64,000 nt of DNA from Trichoplusia ni (Eukaryota; Arthropoda; Insecta; Lepidoptera; Noctuidae): assembly GCF_003590095.1 (NCBI RefSeq), contig NC_039488.1, forward strand, positions 11,904,001 to 11,968,000, given 5' to 3'. Numbering within the stretch: position 1 is the stretch's first letter; the number at the start of each line of letters is the position of its first letter. Positions 11,401-20,970 of this stretch are shown here, piece after piece. Under the pieces are notes generated by a model. That model searched no databases. It was not told where the DNA came from and was given only the letters and a program-made list of their open reading frames with translations. Made by a program: the position numbers and the translations under genes.

Positions 11401-14400
11401 GTGACCAGCGGACACGCGTTGGCCGCGGGTGGCTTCACGTCGCCGTTTTCCTTTGCCTCTACGCTACTCGACGGCGTCGTCGTCGTCGGAGGCGCACTTA
11501 TCGTCGCGTTGCTGTAGTAGGCAGTGTTTGATCCAGATGAGAGAGATCCATATATACTATGATGGGAGTGGCAAAGGTGATCAATTATTGTTGTATCTTA
11601 TAAACATACTATTTATCTTAAAATATAATGGAGGATAGGTTGACATGAATTTACTCTTTGATATTTCAGTGTTTAATGATTTAACGTAAATAACTCTAAC
11701 GTACTGCCGTCTACTAACTAAAATGTCGTTAAGCCACAGTTGGTCGTTTCGTTTAGTTTAAATAAAATGTAATCAATATGACTGAATGAAATATATTGAT
11801 TGCATATTGTGCACAGACACTTTGCCTACATATGTAACTTGCAACCATGTTCCTAGGTTGCATAGTTTTCAAGAGTCATCAATTCCTCCTTATTTTTGCG
11901 TTTTCTCTTTTTGCGCTTAGCTGTTTTTTAGTTAGTAGGCGGCAGCGTAACGCTAATATTAGATAAGGTCTATTGCACTATAACTGAATTCACAAGTGAA
12001 AAAAATGGGGTAAATGACTACTAACAACTTTTGCAATACTAATTTCTGCCATTTAAAATAGTAACTCAAATTCAATATTTCCATGATAAGAGCGAAGAAT
12101 ATTACGCAGTCACGGTATACCAATTTAATTCTCCGTCAACTTGTATTCACGATTCCGTTCTAATGATCAAAAATTAGCATAACTATTATCGCATTACAGA
12201 CAAACGACTGAATTATACGAATAAGGTTCATTTTCTCCTTCGCATTTTCAGTAATATAATTTTGAGGATGCTTTTGTCACGAACTCGTAGACATGACCTA
12301 CATTTTACCGAAATATTTTACATTCTTAGCCATATTAAAATCTAATGAGAATATTTTCATTTGGCAATTAACGTGCCGACTTCTTTTTAAGTTAGGATTA
12401 GGTGCCAAAATATTTATCGTCCGAGACAAGTAATTTGTTCTGCATTCTCAGTACAGTAAAGCGTATTCTAGTGATTTCGTAATAAATACAAAGTCGACGC
12501 CTGGCTATATACGTATAATGTATGTTCTGTATTCTACATACTCTCTCTTTCGTAATTCAGATGCATAATAAAACGATTTAAATCCTACTTTTATTTCAGT
12601 ATAGATGGACAATTTTGGTTTGAAAGATGTATAATAATACATTTGTACGTCGCATATTATGGTCTGAGCTTGACACAGATTTTTGCAGCAAAATTGTGTC
12701 CGTATTTAATTAATTTCGCAAAAAGATTGCTACCCATGAATATTCTCACACATTCTAATCTGCAAAACTGACAATTACCAAACAAGTACCTACTTGAGTC
12801 AAATAAACCTCATTAAACACGGAAATACGAAAGAGTATTTATTTACTAAGTTCGAATATAAATGTAGGTTACATACCTATATGCAGGGAACGTGGGTTTA
12901 CTCGTCGACGTGGGGGGCATGCTAGCCGCCGGGAAGAGTGGCCGCATTCCCGGCATCATCATTCTGGAAAAAAAACATTTCTAATTGCTATTTGTAGAAA
13001 GTATCGTGGTTGATTGTGGTCCTTATAGTATGCTATAAGTTTCATATTCGTTTAGCATTGTTTTCTGAAGCCTTACTACGAAATCTTAGGCTAAGACTGT
13101 TGAGGTTTTGAAAACGAAATCTCGCACTACACGGCGTAGAGAGGCATCTCTTTTCCATAACAGAAGACGATAGGCCAAAACCTCAAGCTTTTGTTTGCTT
13201 TTTGTTTTATACAGGGTATAATAACAAATTGTAAACTTGTTTACATGTAAATTCAATCATAAAAAAATAATAAACAACAATTGACCTCATTTCTATCATA
13301 ATTGTTAATATATCTGCAAGAGTTTATGCTAGTTTGATAGTATAATCTGTGCTCATATAATATTTGAATGAGCATGCATGTCACCTGGTGGTAAGTGATC
13401 ACCGGCTGGATATCCAATAAGAGACTGATGCAGCAGCCTTGAAGTCTAAAGGTCCAGATGTAGAACTAAGTTGGTTCATACAGCCAGTACTCAGATGTGA
13501 TACTCCATCAGAAGAGCCCTATATACAAGCTTTGGCTATTGGTTAATGTATGGCTATAGTTGAATTTATAAACATAAATGATGTGATCAAGTTTGCAAAC
13601 TCCCATTTCGTTTATTTGTGTGGGTGGAGATTGCAAACCTTTTTGGTTATAAATAAAAGTTGATGTCATTTCTCAAATTGAATTGTTTGAACAAAATAGA
13701 GTTTAAATATAAAAGACATTTGCCTTTGCCTACTAATCTATTATAACTGTAGTAGAGGCATGAATAAATCACTAGAGTAAAAAAGTAGTGTATGTAATGG
13801 TCAATGAAGCATAAAACTATTGAGAACATGATACCCAAGTGTTGTAGTTTAATAGTTTATACATGTATGGCCTTCTTGCAGTGGATCAAGGTAATCAACA
13901 TATTAAGTAGTGAATTGCATGTACCTTAATGTTTAAAGAAAATAATACTGAATCTTCAAATGTTAAAAACTCATAACAAATTGAACTTGTCCGATGAGGA
14001 AGAAAAATATTTCTATATAAAAGAAAATGTATAGCTTACCTAGGTGCCTGCATAAACGGAGGCATCATTTGCATCTGCATGGACTGCATTGGTCCTGGGT
14101 ACATCCCCGGAGGGACTGGTCCCATTGGCGTAGGTAATATACCTTGTGTCACTTGTGAGGGTCCTGGACCCAGCTGTTGAAGAGAGAATATATTATAACC
14201 AGAATGTATTGGTGTGAATGGGAAAGGAAGTAAATATGAAGATAAAATTATACATATTTCGTATAAATATCAATATTTACCAAAGCTGGTGTGGCTTTTT
14301 TCTTAGCTGCAGGCTCATCGTCATCACTGTCTGATCCTTTTCCACCACCTGTACAAACAAAATATTTTAATATTGAACACACCGAGAAACACACATTCAC

Positions 14401-15205
14401 CGACCCTAAGTTGGAACATTTACTCAAACTACACACCTATATACAAGTAACACTAGTGTCCCAAGCATAATAATCAAATTGTACATACATCAATCCAAAG
14501 ATGGTGTCAGTGCCCAAATAAAAATTGTTTTATACCTGATTTTTGCTTCTCATGCTCCTTCACGTCTTCAGGCGGAATACCTTCCATTCCATAGATTTCT
14601 ATCTCTATATTTGACCTATTTGGTAATGAATTTGGTACTTTATCTATGGCTTCTTTGTGTACCTGAAATAGAATAAGAAAATAATGACATGCTTTCAAGA
14701 ATATAGAAACACTTTCTCTTCCAAACCTACCCAAGTGAATATAGGGAAAGACATTTTGCATAGTACTATTATGGGAACAGAATTGGGCCCGTAAGTCGCG
14801 CCAAAATCTCTATAGATATAAGTATGCGAGTTAAAAAAAGCAAGTGCGCGGTGGCCGTGGGCGGGCGCGGCGGATGCCAAAACTATGACACTGACGCACA
14901 TACCTGCATGCAGTGTATTGACAGACCAGGACCCGTGTATAGTTTCTTGTGACAAATGTGACATTTGAAATGTTTCGCCTTTTGATGTTGGATTAGAATC
15001 TTTTCGTCGTCGAACTCTCTGTTGCAATACCTGCGCTGCGCTAAGGAAACAACTGTTTCTAAACAGATCATCACAAGTTAAACAGTTATATTTACGATTG
15101 ACCTAATTACGAAGGTCATGTTTAAATCTAATTTTGTAATCCACTTATTTATTGAAAAGGATACCAGCACCATGGCTTAGATGCCTTCTTCTTCTTTCTG
15201 CCCAT
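8337..15205 (-). CDS. BuGZ: BuGZ / ZNF207 orthologue (Bub3-interacting GLEBS zinc-finger protein), nine coding exons
   Basis: Known role of the family: a nuclear and spindle protein that binds and stabilises Bub3 through its GLEBS motif, supports kinetochore loading and chromosome alignment, and binds microtubules and promotes spindle assembly through its zinc-finger N-terminus and low-complexity middle. What is seen: start MGRKKKKASKPWCWYC at 15205, the family's near-invariant start. Two C2H2 fingers follow (C13, C16, H29, H34; C37, C40, H53, H58), then IEIEIYGMEGIPPEDV. Next come an acidic SDSDDDEP patch with KKK, a P/M/G-rich middle, KPTFPAY, and the GLEBS motif SKIVHPPEDVSLDEIRA (about residues 238-254). 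The spliced exons give 376 aa ending PPHPPHY, or 396 aa ending VMQPRYR through a distal exon. That is shorter than the roughly 480 aa human protein, mostly in the low-complexity parts. All exon phases agree. The exons are listed separately. Confidence 0.93.
8429..10524 (-). other. BuGZ last intron (long isoform) or 3' UTR (short isoform)
   Basis: If exon 8 is read to its own stop, the 3' UTR extends into this region; the first AATAAA on the - strand is at 9420-9415. If the internal donor is used this is intron. A GC-richer patch at 9000-9260 and another at 8440-8580 contain only poor open frames (9107-9349 -, 8449-8685 -). I see no further exon. Confidence 0.5.
10525..10785 (-). CDS. BuGZ: BuGZ exon 8 (proximal terminal exon)
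   Basis: Acceptor GTGCAG precedes 10785. The exon encodes VAAHMSAAVAAARQQQC, a Gly/Val-rich run, then MPPVVPMLPVMPQFNLVRPL and QPG. Read to its end it terminates at QYPPHPPHY with TAG at 10527-10525. An internal donor GTCAGT (10556-10551) after the first base of the QPG Gly codon would instead splice to the exon at 8428-8337 in phase. So this exon can end one isoform or be shortened to 10785-10557 for the other. The two + strand frames at 10531-10891 are shadows. Confidence 0.85.
   Translation of the reverse strand: MAAHMSAAVAAARQQQCAALRRGVLGGVVSVLGGGGLVPGGAGLVPRAPVSVAQMPPVVPMLPVMPQFNLVRPLQPGQYPPHPPHY
10786..11225 (-). other. BuGZ intron 7
   Basis: 440 bp, GT..AG, AT-rich; nothing else seen in it. 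Confidence 0.85.
11226..11511 (-). CDS. BuGZ: BuGZ exon 7 (GLEBS, Bub3-binding)
   Basis: 286 bp GC-rich exon after acceptor CTACAG and before donor GTATGG. Encodes a Thr/Ser/Pro linker, then SKIVHPPEDVSLDEIRARAP, which aligns with the human GLEBS core (SKLIHPDEDISLEERRA). A His-rich segment (PPPHLHHHHAQP) and a Ser/Thr-rich end follow. The acidic pair inside the GLEBS core is Asp-Glu here rather than Glu-Glu. Ends in phase 0. The + strand open frame 11157-11531 is a shadow. Confidence 0.93.
11512..12876 (-). other. BuGZ intron 6
   Basis: 1.37 kb AT-rich intron with GT..AG borders. No coding exon, RNA gene or clear transposon was seen. Confidence 0.8.
12877..12963 (-). CDS. BuGZ: BuGZ exon 6
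   Basis: 87 bp exon after a T-rich acceptor (TTTCCAG) and before donor GTATGT. Encodes RMMMPGMRPLFPAAS and MPPTSTSKPTFPAY. The KPTFPAY block is conserved in ZNF207 proteins ahead of the GLEBS region. Enters and leaves two bases into a codon. Confidence 0.9.
12964..14039 (-). other. BuGZ intron 5 with a repeat relic
   Basis: 1.08 kb intron with GT..AG borders. The stretch at about 13375-13510 (containing CACCTGGTGGTAAGTGATCA) resembles a dispersed repeat that I know from lepidopteran genomes (TGGTAAGTGATCACC-type), which could be a SINE or LINE fragment. The open frame 13647-13838 (-) is AT-rich and unsupported. Confidence 0.5.
14040..14173 (-). CDS. BuGZ: BuGZ exon 5 (Pro/Met/Gly-rich)
   Basis: 134 bp exon after acceptor CAACAG and before donor GTAAGC. 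Encodes LGPGPSQVTQGILPTPMG and a following run rich in Pro, Met and Gln, ending QAP. This is the low-complexity region that drives condensation of vertebrate BuGZ (family knowledge; not shown for insects here). Ends two bases into an Arg codon. Confidence 0.88.
14281..14348 (-). CDS. BuGZ: BuGZ exon 4 (acidic/basic patch)
   Basis: 68 bp exon after acceptor TACAG and before donor GTAAAT. Encodes GGGKGSDSDDDEPAAKKK and ATPAL, matching the Asp/Ser-rich stretch after the conserved N-terminal block in ZNF207. Begins in phase 1 and ends in phase 0. Confidence 0.88.
14536..14662 (-). CDS. BuGZ: BuGZ exon 3
   Basis: 127 bp exon after acceptor TTTCAG and before donor GTATAA-type sequence at 14535. 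It starts VHKEAIDKVPNSLPNR, providing the last His of finger 2. It continues with the conserved IEIEIYGMEGIPPEDVKEHE segment found just after the fingers in the family. Ends one base into a Gly codon. Confidence 0.93.
14904..15030 (-). CDS. BuGZ: BuGZ exon 2 (paired C2H2 zinc fingers)
   Basis: 127 bp exon after acceptor GCGCAG (15036-15031) and before donor GTATGT (14903). It completes WYC and encodes most of both fingers, including HQKAKHFKCHICHKKLY and the segment ending CMQ. The final zinc-ligand His is the second residue of exon 3. The 130 bp intron between exons 1 and 2 splits the Trp-Tyr-Cys of finger 1. Confidence 0.95.
15165..15205 (-). CDS. BuGZ: BuGZ exon 1 (start codon)
   Basis: ATG at 15205-15203 encodes MGRKKKKASKPWC plus two bases of the next Trp codon. 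Donor GTATCC follows at 15164. The start is fixed by the conserved MGRKKKK opening of BuGZ/ZNF207 proteins. Short basic N-terminus plus the first Cys of finger 1. Confidence 0.92.
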
Positions 15206-15520
15206 TGTAACGTAAAATACACGAAAACTTAGAATAAAATAAGTTAAAAAGAATAAGATAAATTAAACTACTTAATTACTAACAATCACAGCTTCGCTTT
15301 AACAAAATATTTAATATTTTATTAAATTCTTAACAAGCCACACAATTACAAAGGAAACAGCAACGCAAAATGGCGGCGCGAACGATAACGAAACGTCAAC
15401 GAGGCCACGCCAGCTTGCTGAACCATAGACAGCAGTTCATCAATAATATACCGGTTTTTGAACTGCATGGGCAAAAATCAATACTCAGTGCTCAAATATT
15501 AATAATGGGTATCGATACGG
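15206..15520 (-). promoter_or_regulatory. BuGZ upstream region with YY1-like and DRE motifs
   Basis: On the - strand a CCGCCATTTTG box lies at 15376-15366, about 160 bases upstream of the ATG. It matches the YY1/Pho core found around start sites of housekeeping genes. A perfect TATCGATA (DRE) lies at 15510-15517, about 305 bases upstream. Both suit a TATA-less promoter of a cell-cycle gene, but the start site itself cannot be seen. Confidence 0.45.
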
Positions 15521-15828
15521 AAATACAACTGAAAATATCGTAAAGATCGAGAATATTCATTAAACTTTCATTGACAAAGTTCTTAAAATTGAAGAACAAA
15601 ATTGTTATAAATCCTATGTTACATTTTCGAAATTTAAGAATTTTTTAATCACTAATTTATATTACCTAAATGTTCATTTGGCCAAGAAGATTTTAATTTG
15701 TAGTTAAACTTTAATTTATTAAATCACAAAAAAAATATTTAAAACTTTAGTCTTTATATTGTCTATGTTAAAGTTTACCCGCGAGTTTGATGCGCACTTT
15801 TTGTGCTTATCACAACGTTCCCGTTAAG
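15521..15828. other. Unassigned AT-rich spacer
   Basis: No gene or clear repeat is seen between the BuGZ promoter region and the left boundary of the duplicated block. Confidence 0.6.
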
Positions 15829-18663
15829 CACAAATAACGCAATAGATGGCGTTACCTGTCACATTAAGTTATTATGATATCTCTAACATTGTATAGGTAA
15901 AACATTCTCGTGTTACGCTGTACGTAATTGAATTCCTCTAAAATAGCTCGACTGATCCTCATGAAATTTTGTGTGCATTTTGGATTGCTCTGAGAATAGA
16001 ACAACATCTATTTTGGTATCTAGTTTTTAACTTATTTTTCTACGTATCGGTCGGCTAGTAGGTACATTATTAAATTGAACCAAATCCTAAAATTGATGTG
16101 TGTTACAGCTGACAAAAGCTCTACGGCTGCACTACTAATGATGATTTCGCTGCTTGACTAAGTACAGAAACTCAAGAAGGAAGCTTCAATTACTATGGTG
16201 ATCTGTAATTTGCTATTATAAGTTTGAATGTTCCTACTGTAAGAAGATCCTAATATAATATTGATACATTACAAATGGGTAAAAAAGACTAATTTACATA
16301 TTTTCAGTATTTATAAATTCAATTTAACTTTAAAATCCCTTTGTGGAAAAACTTGCCATAATAGACCAGGCCTAACTAGACCGTGTCTAAAATTGGATTT
16401 AATTTTAAGTTCAACTATAACTTTACTCGTTCCTGACAAAATTGAACTTCAGGGATATACCTGACCTGCAGATAGACAACATTGTATTGTCGTGTTATAT
16501 ATACTAATTTGTGAACGAAATAAAGACAATGATAGCGAACGTACGAATTCCATAACTTACTACATTAACAGGACCCCAATTCCGTTATATACAATGGTCG
16601 ATGAATTAATGGCAATATAAATTAAAGCCTATTCGTATACTCCTAAAAATTTTAGCAAGAAAATAATTGGGAATTCGTTGTTTTGACAATAATAGCCTTA
16701 GTAGTCTCTGTCTCACGAGTTAAATCCCATCCCGTTAATGCAAATGCATCATTTTAGTATTGAAATATTTTACTTTCCACTATTTTCCGCAGGACAGAGT
16801 TTAGGAGAGGGTCAAGTACCCTGTGTTAAGCCGATACGATAGATATCTGCCTCCCCACAGAGGAAAAGTTAAACGGAATAGCTTACGGAATGTACTTATA
16901 ATTGTTGTTTCTATAGGCAATGTTTTTTCCGCTCTTATCCGCATGCGCCACGTGATTGAGGGTCGATTACGTTGTCTGTGTTAACAAGAGCCTTTAAGTG
17001 CCGGGATTAGTGCGTCAGTAGTGTAGTAGTGGTTTATGATTACTAGATAACGATAGTTGAATATAAACTGTCTGGGTGGTGGAGCAAAAGAACTGTGACT
17101 TTCTTTTTGGAGTTTTATTAGTCGCCTAATTCGTGTTAGTTTACAAGGGGGTCTACTAAGTACTAAGTCGTAAACGACATTGTTGCGGTTCTGGAAAGAG
17201 CTTCGACTGTACTCAAATCCAGTGTACAGAAGCAAAGCGCAATCTCGCGTAAACAAATGCAACATTTTCATATTAGATAATAAGTGGGCGCCTACTATGA
17301 TTTAAGCGGCCTTGTTATTCCAAAACCCAATCCAAATTTTCTGCTTTTACGAAATGAGATAATGTTGGTCAGCTGAAATTACTGGAGAACTTGCCCTTTT
17401 TTATTTTTCTTTTGTTTACTACTGCCAGCAAGTGTAAAATGGACAAGCTGTGGTACAGTCAGGTCCAGACTCGTCAACAGATCAAGTTAATTCGTCAATA
17501 TCGGAAACAGGTATTACCTCGTTTACGAGATACCTCTTCCAGAATGTACTTATGAAGTCTATGCCGTCAGCTTTTGAGAAATTACCGTACTGAGGAGTCT
17601 TATCACGAGGTTTATCGAAGTGATAACTATTGAGTGTTTAAGCTTCTAAGGCCGTGGCCGATTTATTGGCGGATAGCGGATAATAAATATAGCATATTTA
17701 AATGTTCTGCTTAGATTTAATGAAAGCGGTTGTCTCACAAAAGCAGAGAAGGGTTTTGGTACCGTTACCCGTTAAGAGTCCGGGACACCAATCACCTTTC
17801 TAAGGCGAAGGGAGTCCACGGCTGCTTTCATCGGCGGAAGAGGGTTACAAGCGCTGACTCACTAATTTTTTATTTTTATACTTTTAATATTCCAATGTCT
17901 TTTGACTTTAGGCATTCTCATCAGATTTTAGAATTAAGGCCTAAAGTGACACTATGCGTGGCTGTGTGAGGTTGCAGAAAGCCTATAAACTAGGAAATAG
18001 AGGATAATTCACGATATGTACGCGTGGTACACATTCGTGAGTGTATCTAATTCATTATTCCAACGATTTACTGAATTAGATGTCATTAGGAACTTGAAAA
18101 CCCATAAATATATCTACGTAGCAATTAGCATAATAAGTAGCCTATTTTTCAGTCTGTCTAAATATTGGTTGAGATCGGGTAAAATTTAGATCACGATTTA
18201 GCTTAAAAAATTAAAGCAATTTGAAGATGATTTTGCAAACGTGATAGATATTTATTTTTCTGTTATTTCCTCGATATTTGTTGCTAATATTAGTAAGTTA
18301 TTAGAAACTGTTAATTTAAATAGATATTTCAGAGCCGGTCTTAATAGTACCGTTCTTGAATTGGTGTCAGGTGACCGGCCTATATAAAACATGCAAAGAG
18401 TCAAGATGGCGATGAAAAGCACGCTTTAAGCACGTAAAAGAAAATGCTTTTCCTTCGTAAGATGATAGTGAAGCTAGGTACAACTGTTGTTTTTAACCAT
18501 AGCAGGTTTATTTCAGTCGCAAGCCGCACCTTCTGTTGACAAACCTGCAGGTCGTATTACAGCAAAGGGCTCAAGTAAACATCCTATAAAAAGTAGGTAA
18601 CATTTTGAATAACTTACTATTATACTCTCAAACATTTTCCCATTAAAAGAGTAGAGAATTTTG

Positions 18664-18950
18664 AAAGCGCGGATAGCCGAGTGGTATGGGGTAGCACCTA
18701 AAATCATTGTGCGCGACGGGTCAGTGCCTCGATACCCGCTTAGAGCAAGCATTCGTGTGATCTACGAACGCTTGTTCCGTCTCCTATCTTTCAGTGTCGG
18801 AATCTTTGTGCCTGTGACTTGAATGTTTGTGAAAATTTCGAGATACAACACACGCTCCTCATTAGATGCACTGGTACGCTAATAGTTGAGGACGAGACCA
18901 TAAATAAAACTGCAAAAAAATGATTGCAAAAAAACTTTAACTTTAACATT
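18664..18950 (+). mobile_element. tRNA-derived SINE (copy 1)
   Basis: The 5' part (AGCGCGGATAGCCGAGTGG, then a degenerate GGTCAGTGCCTCGATACCCG) has the positions and spacing of pol III A and B boxes derived from a tRNA. It is followed by a SINE body (AAGCATTCGTGTGATCTACG and TGTGACTTGAATGTTTGTGA) and an A-rich tail near 18910-18940. This arrangement matches SINEs common in moths. The head is too degenerate to fold as a working tRNA. The - strand open frame at 18513-18752 is a shadow. Confidence 0.7.
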
Positions 18951-19365
18951 TATTATTCTGAGGTTGCCCTGCCCTATTGAATTTAGAACACCACTTTTGT
19001 TTTGGAAGGTTCCTTAACATTTTTTAGTCCTACGTCATCACGTTGTTTTTTTAGAACACCGGAAACCTCTTCGTAATATAAATCGTCATAACAACGTAAA
19101 TAACTACAGGTTAGTTAAAACCAGTTATAGTTAGCTTATTTTTAGTTATGTTTTGAACAAAAGTTTTTATTGATTTAATAACAGAAGATTTTAAATATGC
19201 TTTGCGTCAATAAAAACCCAGTTTATTAAGTTTGGTGGTTTTTAATTGAAGTTGTTTATAACAAGGATTTGAGGAATTTCTAAATATAGAGTTGTTAACT
19301 TATAATCATATTGAAATGAAACTACTTTTACGGATTTTATCGCGGTTTAATTTTAGATTTTAGTT

Positions 19366-19400
19366 CCCGACGTTTCGAAACCTTTACAGGTATCATGGTC
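19366..19400 (-). ncRNA. Hammerhead-ribozyme-like motif in Penelope tail (copy 1)
   Basis: On the - strand, an ATGATA core is followed by a stem-loop ACCT-GTAA-AGGT and then TTCGAAACGTC. This matches the order of a minimal hammerhead (CUGAUGA, helix II, GAAA, cleavage-site GUC) known from Penelope-like element terminal repeats. The first core box is degenerate (CATGATA instead of CTGATGA), so self-cleavage is doubtful. Confidence 0.4.
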
Positions 19401-19465
19401 ACGGGCAGACTGAGATGGCGTTCGTCTTGACAGGAGATGTTGCTCGTTCTACCTTCATATTTTAA

Positions 19466-20029
19466 TTAATTATTTGTGGTCCGACCTACGCAGTATGAGC
19501 TCACTGTGTCTTGATGTCTTGCAGCGCTGCTCTTGGGTTTGGCCTTAAGTTTATTTATTATTGGATCCCAAGTAGGTGATATCTTCCAGCCATCTTCTCT
19601 ATTGAAATTAGGGTGTTTTTTAATCTCAATAGCCTCGCGAAACATCCTAGGTAGGAATTTGGATTCTTTAGCGAGGATCTGTGGTTGGTCAAATCTAATA
19701 TAATGGCTGGAACCTTCAGCATGTTCGGCGACTGCAGACTTCGTTGAGCGGCGGTGTTTCACGTCAGCTATGTGTTCTTTAACGCGGGTCCCTATGCTTC
19801 GTTTGGTTTGACCGATGTAAGAGAGGCCGCAGTCACAATCTAGTTTGTATACTCCTGCATCTTGTAGAGGTATGTGACACTTGACGGATGGTAAGGACTG
19901 GCTAATCTTCTTGGGCGGCTTGAAGTATGTTTTAATTGAAGCTCGCTTCAGGATGTAACCAATCTTGTCAGTGACTCCTCTGACGTATGGTAGTACAGCA
20001 GGCAAACGATCAACAGTGGCTGGCTTCAC
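19466..20029 (-). pseudogene. Penelope-like GIY-YIG endonuclease domain fragment (copy 1)
   Basis: An open frame of 187 codons with arbitrary Met start; it continues upstream to the truncation point. Seen: GVYKLDCDCGLSYIGQTKRS, giving the paired GVY..YIG signature of the GIY-YIG fold, with the CDCG cysteines. Then come RVKEHIADVKHRRSTKSAVA, AEHAEGSSHYIRFDQPQILA and EAIEIKKHPNFNREDGWKIS, the Arg, His, Glu and Asn positions expected of Penelope endonucleases. In the full element this domain nicks the target for retrotransposition. Without the reverse transcriptase it is a dead fragment, though the frame is intact, implying recent insertion. Confidence 0.88.
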
Positions 20030-20801
20030 TCGGTTTCTGTGTTTATAATCATATTTTGGTATCGTATTTGCTTATTCGCCATAGCAATTAGGTATCAGGT
20101 TTGTACACTCGGTAAGCTATGTTCTGTTTTATTTGTGATTAAGTCAATAACGTTTCTCTGTCAAATCTCTGATCTATCTCTATCTATAGATAGCCGATAT
20201 AATCCCTATTGTATTGCCATCGACAGTTCATTCCATGATAATTGTTGGATACCTGAATTGCAAAAAAGTTTGGTTGCAAATCATCATGATATGACCTGAA
20301 AAAGTTGACATTCTAATTTCATCGAATCATCGAGACTTAAATGTGAGTTTTAAAATAATTCACAATTTACTAGAAACCCCAGATAACTACCACACCCGTT
20401 CCTCAAAGATTGACAGCTAACACTTCAAACATTTTACGTAGCAATAAAATAATCGGACCAATGAGCTCGCAGGATACATTCACGCCCTCGTCTCATGAGT
20501 GTCATGAAACATGTCAGTGCGGCCCATGCTGCTCTCACAGTGTTGTCAGTGGAGATAAGTAATCTTCTTAATGCCAAGATAAATACGCATCAAGATTCTG
20601 TACCGCGTACTGCCGTGCCTCCTTACTGCACGATAGGCGCGCGTGTAGTTCTCATTTGTTTTTTCCTCAAGGGTGAAGGTAGCGAAGTTTTTATCTGTAT
20701 TAGAGATTATGGATGTAGATTAGGACTTTGTACTGTAGGCTCTTTCAGGCAGTTTTGAATTGTTAACATTAATGACTGTAGTAGCCCGAAATTTAAGCAA
20801 A

Positions 20802-20970
20802 TTTAGGCAGAAGAAACTGAAATCGTGGTTCGGGCATGTAAAGAGGAGACAAAGTGTGTAGAAAGATAGATAGAAGAAAGCCGGAAACTTAAGGATGGAC
20901 TGTGTTAAAATGAGAGAACGAAGGAAGGATGGAAAAAAATGTGCAAACTACTTCAAAGGGCCAGTAATTA
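20802..20970 (+). pseudogene. LINE C-terminal relic (copy 1)
   Basis: Frame reads KKLKSWFGHVKRRQSV, stop, then RMDCVKMRERRKDG. WFGHV/WYGHV followed by a basic stretch and a D-C-K-E-M pattern is typical of the C-terminal tail of lepidopteran LINE reverse transcriptase ORFs. Stops and short length show it is dead. Confidence 0.55.

Larger units (their letters stand above)
19313..20042 (-). mobile_element. 5'-truncated Penelope-like element (copy 1)
   Basis: A 730 bp insert flanked by a 13 bp direct repeat TTATAATCATATT at 19300-19312 and 20043-20055, a target-site duplication. On the - strand it carries the C-terminal GIY-YIG endonuclease segment of a Penelope-like retroelement. Downstream is a noncoding tail with TTTCGAAACGTCGGGA, like the terminal repeats of these elements. 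The reverse transcriptase part is missing, as expected for 5' truncation on insertion. Confidence 0.85.

Noticed and set aside
10531..11531. Plus-strand open frames opposite BuGZ exons 7 and 8
   Set aside because: Antisense shadows of GC-rich BuGZ exons.
18664..18750. Possible tRNA gene (GATAGCCGAGTGG and GTGCCTCGATACC)
   Set aside because: A and B boxes are degenerate, no acceptor stem closes, and it is followed by a SINE body and A-rich tail; better a SINE head.
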